A DNA stretch of 8,497 nt from NCBI GenBank assembly GCA_023436825.1, contig JAEZHS010000114.1:1-8497 (forward strand). Reading direction: 5' to 3'. This DNA comes from Pseudomonadota bacterium (GTDB taxonomy: Bacteria > Pseudomonadota > Alphaproteobacteria > Reyranellales > Reyranellaceae). This document shows positions 6,613 to 8,497 of the stretch, piece after piece; position 1 is the stretch's first letter, and each line of letters begins with the position of its first letter. A program made the position numbers and the translations under genes. Under the pieces are notes generated by a model. It saw nothing but the letters and a program-made list of their open reading frames with translations, did no database searches and was not told the DNA's origin.

Positions 6613-7004
6613 GCGGTCAACACCGGCGATTCAGCCTTCGGCACCGGACGCGGCTTGCCCTCGTCGTCGATCGCCACGAACACGAACGTGCCGTGCGTCA
6701 CGCGCCGCTCCGTGCTCTCGTGGCGGCGCTGCACCACGGTCTCCAGCGCGATGGTGATCGAGGTCCGGCCGACCTTGGTGACCTCGCCATAGATCGACAC
6801 CCAGTCGCCAACCTTGATCGGCTCGACGAAGGTCATGGCGGTGATGGCCACGGTGGCGACCCGGCCCTTGGCGACCCGGGCGGCAAGCGCCCCGCCCGCC
6901 GTGTCCATCTGCGACAGCACCCAGCCGCCGAAAATGTCGCCATTGCCGTTCATATCCGAGGGGTGTGGCACCGTCCTGACGATCGGGTCGCGGTGGTCGG
7001 CCAT
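6609..7004 (-). CDS. Acyl-CoA thioesterase, YciA-type hotdog fold
   Basis: A 131-residue single-hotdog acyl-CoA thioesterase that hydrolyses acyl-CoA to free acid and CoA in the cytoplasm. Conserved elements are the N-terminal RTVPHPSDMNGNGDIFGGWVLSQMD stretch (10-34, with Asn21 and the catalytic Asp34), AITAMTFVEPIKVGD (about 53-67), and THGTFVFVAIDDEGKPRPVP near the C-terminus. The start is placed at ATG 7004: GGAG lies 5 nt upstream and the family starts here. The frame stays open to 7187, but that extension is arginine/proline-rich and unlike the family. It is the first gene of the minus-strand cluster, divergent from parE, and ends in ATGA with the DUF1007 gene. Its link to nickel/cobalt transport is unclear and may only be shared transcription. 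Confidence 0.92.
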   Translation of the reverse strand: MADHRDPIVRTVPHPSDMNGNGDIFGGWVLSQMDTAGGALAARVAKGRVATVAITAMTFVEPIKVGDWVSIYGEVTKVGRTSITIALETVVQRRHESTERRVTHGTFVFVAIDDEGKPRPVPKAESPVLTA

Positions 7005-7009
7005 TGGAT

Positions 7010-7013
7010 CTCC
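7010..7013 (-). promoter_or_regulatory. Shine-Dalgarno GGAG deciding the thioesterase start
   Basis: On the minus strand GGAG sits 5 nt before the ATG at 7004. It supports the 131-residue start over the longer frame that opens at 7187. Confidence 0.7.
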
Positions 7014-7034
7014 AGAGGGGGCTGTGGCAAGGAA

Positions 7035-7063
7035 TTGTTGATTTTTCGAGGTTTTCCTACCAT
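7035..7063 (+). promoter_or_regulatory. Candidate sigma70-type promoter for parE
   Basis: TTGTTG (7035-7040) and TACCAT (7058-7063) are separated by 17 nt in the 118-nt gap between the divergent thioesterase and parE genes, inside an A/T-rich patch. The match to the consensus is moderate and no transcript data are available. It would give a leader of about 50-55 nt, with GAGGA at 7106-7110 as the parE ribosome-binding site. Confidence 0.35.
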
Positions 7064-7122
7064 ATCGATGACGTACCGGCCAACCAGCGACCCCCTCGCG
7101 CGGCCGAGGAAAGACAAGAAGC

Positions 7123-8094
7123 ATGGCGAAGAACGGCGATCTGTTCGACCGGTCGGGTGGCAAGCGTGCCGCCGCGGCCAAGGACAATTCCTACACCGCC
7201 CATCACATCGAGGTGCTGGAAGGGTTGGAACCCGTCCGCAAGCGCCCCGGAATGTACATCGGCGGCACCGATGAACGGGCCATGCATCATCTTGTGGCCG
7301 AGGTGCTCGACAACTCGATGGACGAGGCCGTCGCCGGCCACGCCGACACCATCTATCTGGAGCTGCTCGAGGACAATCGCATCCTGATCCGCGACAACGG
7401 CCGCGGCATCCCGGTCGATCCGCATCCCAAGTTCAAGAACAAGTCGGCGCTGGAAGTCATCCTCACGACCCTGCACTCGGGCGGCAAGTTCGACAACAAG
7501 GTCTACGCGACGTCCGGCGGCCTGCACGGCGTCGGCGTCTCGGTGGTGAATGCGCTCTCCGACGAGCTGATCGTCGAGGTGGCGCGCGACCGCCAGGCGT
7601 GGACACAGACTTTTTCGCGCGGCAAGCCGACCTCCAAGCTGAAGTCAGCCGGCCCCGCCCCCAACCGGCGCGGCACGACGACCACCTTCCATCCCGATCC
7701 GCAAATCTTCGGCAAGCAGGCCTTCGTGCCCGAGCGCCTCTATCGCATGGCGCGCTCCAAGGCCTACCTGTTCCGCGGCGTCGAGATCCGTTGGAAATGC
7801 GCCAAGAGCCTGCTGCCGAAGGGCAGCACGATTCCGGAGGAGGAATCGTTCCACTTCCCCGGCGGCCTCGAAGACTTCGTGAAGTCGGAGATCGGCGAGC
7901 GCGCCACGATCGTGCCGCAGCCGTTCGCCGGCGAGGCCAAGAGCGAGACCAACGGCACGGCCGGCGGCAAGGTCGAATGGGCGGTGTGGTGGCCCGGCGA
8001 CGAGGAAGGCTTCGTCCGCTCCTACTGCAACACCGTGCCGACGGCCGAGGGCGGCACGCACGAGTCCGGCTTCCGCAGTGCCCTGGTGCGCTGA
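7123..8094 (+). CDS. parE: DNA topoisomerase IV subunit B (ParE), N-terminal part up to an in-frame TGA
   Basis: The ATP-binding subunit of topoisomerase IV, which powers decatenation of daughter chromosomes with ParC. The GHKL ATPase motifs are intact: EVLDNSMDEA (Glu60, Asn64, Asp67), DNGRGIP (91-97), LHSGGKFDN (117-125) and GGLHGVGVSVVNALS (132-146). The start of the transducer domain follows (HESGFRSAL near 313-321). VILTTLHSGGKF and the SGGLHGVGVSVVNALS block fit ParE more than GyrB. The frame then meets TGA at codon 324, where relatives have Gly before an LK-AYAEL-like stretch; a GGA to TGA change would do it. The 323-residue product would lack the QTK lysine, the TOPRIM domain and the rest of the subunit (E. 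coli ParE is about 630 residues), so it would be non-functional without readthrough. Sequencing error is the simplest explanation. The ATG at 7123 has GAGGA at 7106-7110. Confidence 0.88.
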   Translation: MAKNGDLFDRSGGKRAAAAKDNSYTAHHIEVLEGLEPVRKRPGMYIGGTDERAMHHLVAEVLDNSMDEAVAGHADTIYLELLEDNRILIRDNGRGIPVDPHPKFKNKSALEVILTTLHSGGKFDNKVYATSGGLHGVGVSVVNALSDELIVEVARDRQAWTQTFSRGKPTSKLKSAGPAPNRRGTTTTFHPDPQIFGKQAFVPERLYRMARSKAYLFRGVEIRWKCAKSLLPKGSTIPEEESFHFPGGLEDFVKSEIGERATIVPQPFAGEAKSETNGTAGGKVEWAVWWPGDEEGFVRSYCNTVPTAEGGTHESGFRSALVR

Positions 8095-8497
8095 CTGAAG
8101 CGCTATGCCGAGCTCACCGGCAACCGCAAGGGCTCGATCATCACTGCCGACGACGTGATCGACGGTGCGGCGGCGCTGGTCTCGGTGTTCATCGAGCAGC
8201 CGCAGTTCCAGGGCCAGACCAAGGAGAAGCTGGTCAGCGTCGAGGCCAACAAGCTGGTCGAAACGATCGTCGGCGACAATTTCGAACACTGGCTGACAGG
8301 CGACAAGGAAGCAGGCAACGTCCTGCTCGAGCACGTCATCGGCAAGGCCGAGGAACGGGTGCGCCGGCGGCAGGACCGCGAGCAGCAGCGCAAGACGGCG
8401 ACGCGCAAGCTGCGCCTGCCCGGCAAGCTCGCCGACTGCTCCAACAGCGCGGCCGAAGGCACCGAGATCTTCCTGGTCGAGGGCGATTCGGCGGGCG
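8095..8497 (+). pseudogene. parE: ParE continuation after the in-frame TGA, cut by the window end
   Basis: The same frame runs on from the TGA for 134 codons without another stop and reads as ParE: LKRYAELTGNRKG, ADDVIDGAAALVSVFIEQP, the ATP-contacting QTK loop FQGQTKEKL (Lys367), a charged linker, and the TOPRIM start LPGKLADCS with the catalytic FLVEGDSAG (Glu453). It is truncated only by the window edge. Conservation across the stop shows that it is one gene and that decay, if real, is recent. No start codon with a good ribosome-binding site is evident just after the stop for a separate C-terminal polypeptide. Confidence 0.85.

Noticed and set aside
7005..7187. Upstream extension of the thioesterase to 7187
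   Set aside because: It would add 61 unconserved residues and run through the parE promoter and start; GGAG supports ATG 7004.
8092..8094. UGA reassigned to Gly or Trp, or selenocysteine insertion
   Set aside because: Five genes here end properly at TGA and TGG is used for Trp. No stem-loop typical of a SECIS element is obvious just after the codon, and ParE has no known selenocysteine.
7645..8334. 229-residue antisense frame over parE
   Set aside because: It is opposite to a conserved ParE sequence and has Leu/Ala/Asp-rich shadow composition with no motif.

Overview
The window looks like chromosomal DNA from a GC-rich alphaproteobacterium. The main genes run at about 65-75% G+C, and several ORFs have long antisense or shifted-frame shadows. 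The ParE-, YciA- and DUF1007/NicO-like proteins also have an alphaproteobacterial flavour. I cannot name the genus. Most of the content is ordinary metabolism, transport and housekeeping. Two places are broken or anomalous: a decayed toxin gene and an in-frame stop in parE.

Layout. 1-65: a short leader with a perfect 10-bp hairpin. 66-2261 (+): an amidase-signature hydrolase followed with zero spacing by an NAD-type short-chain dehydrogenase. 2262-2601: a less GC-rich spacer with no recognisable gene. 2602-3522 (-): a PrpB-like member of the isocitrate lyase/PEP mutase superfamily. 3536-3818 (-): the remains of a DUF5615 PIN-like toxin with three frame breaks. 3820-4062 (-): its intact partner, a DUF433 antitoxin-type protein. 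4129-7004 (-): a tight four-gene cluster read in the order YciA-type acyl-CoA thioesterase, periplasmic DUF1007 protein, NicO/RcnA-type nickel/cobalt exporter, EamA/DMT transporter. 7123-8497 (+): parE (topoisomerase IV subunit B), divergent from the thioesterase, interrupted by a TGA at 8092-8094 and cut by the window edge within the TOPRIM motif.

How the genes work together. DUF1007 and NicO proteins form a known genomic pair for nickel/cobalt handling. Here they are bound together by start/stop overlaps (ATGA between thioesterase and DUF1007, 16 nt between DUF1007 and NicO, 1-nt gap to the EamA gene), so the four genes are probably one transcript. The amidase and dehydrogenase probably form a two-gene catabolic unit. 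The PrpB-like gene starts 13 nt after the end of the dead toxin, so it may be transcribed from the old toxin-antitoxin promoter, or from its own signals around an 18-bp perfect palindrome at 3540-3557.

The most interesting points are the TGA inside an otherwise intact essential gene, the module with a dead toxin and a living antitoxin, and the palindrome just upstream of the PrpB-like gene. I found no convincing new defence or mobile system, CRISPR array, tRNA or rRNA.
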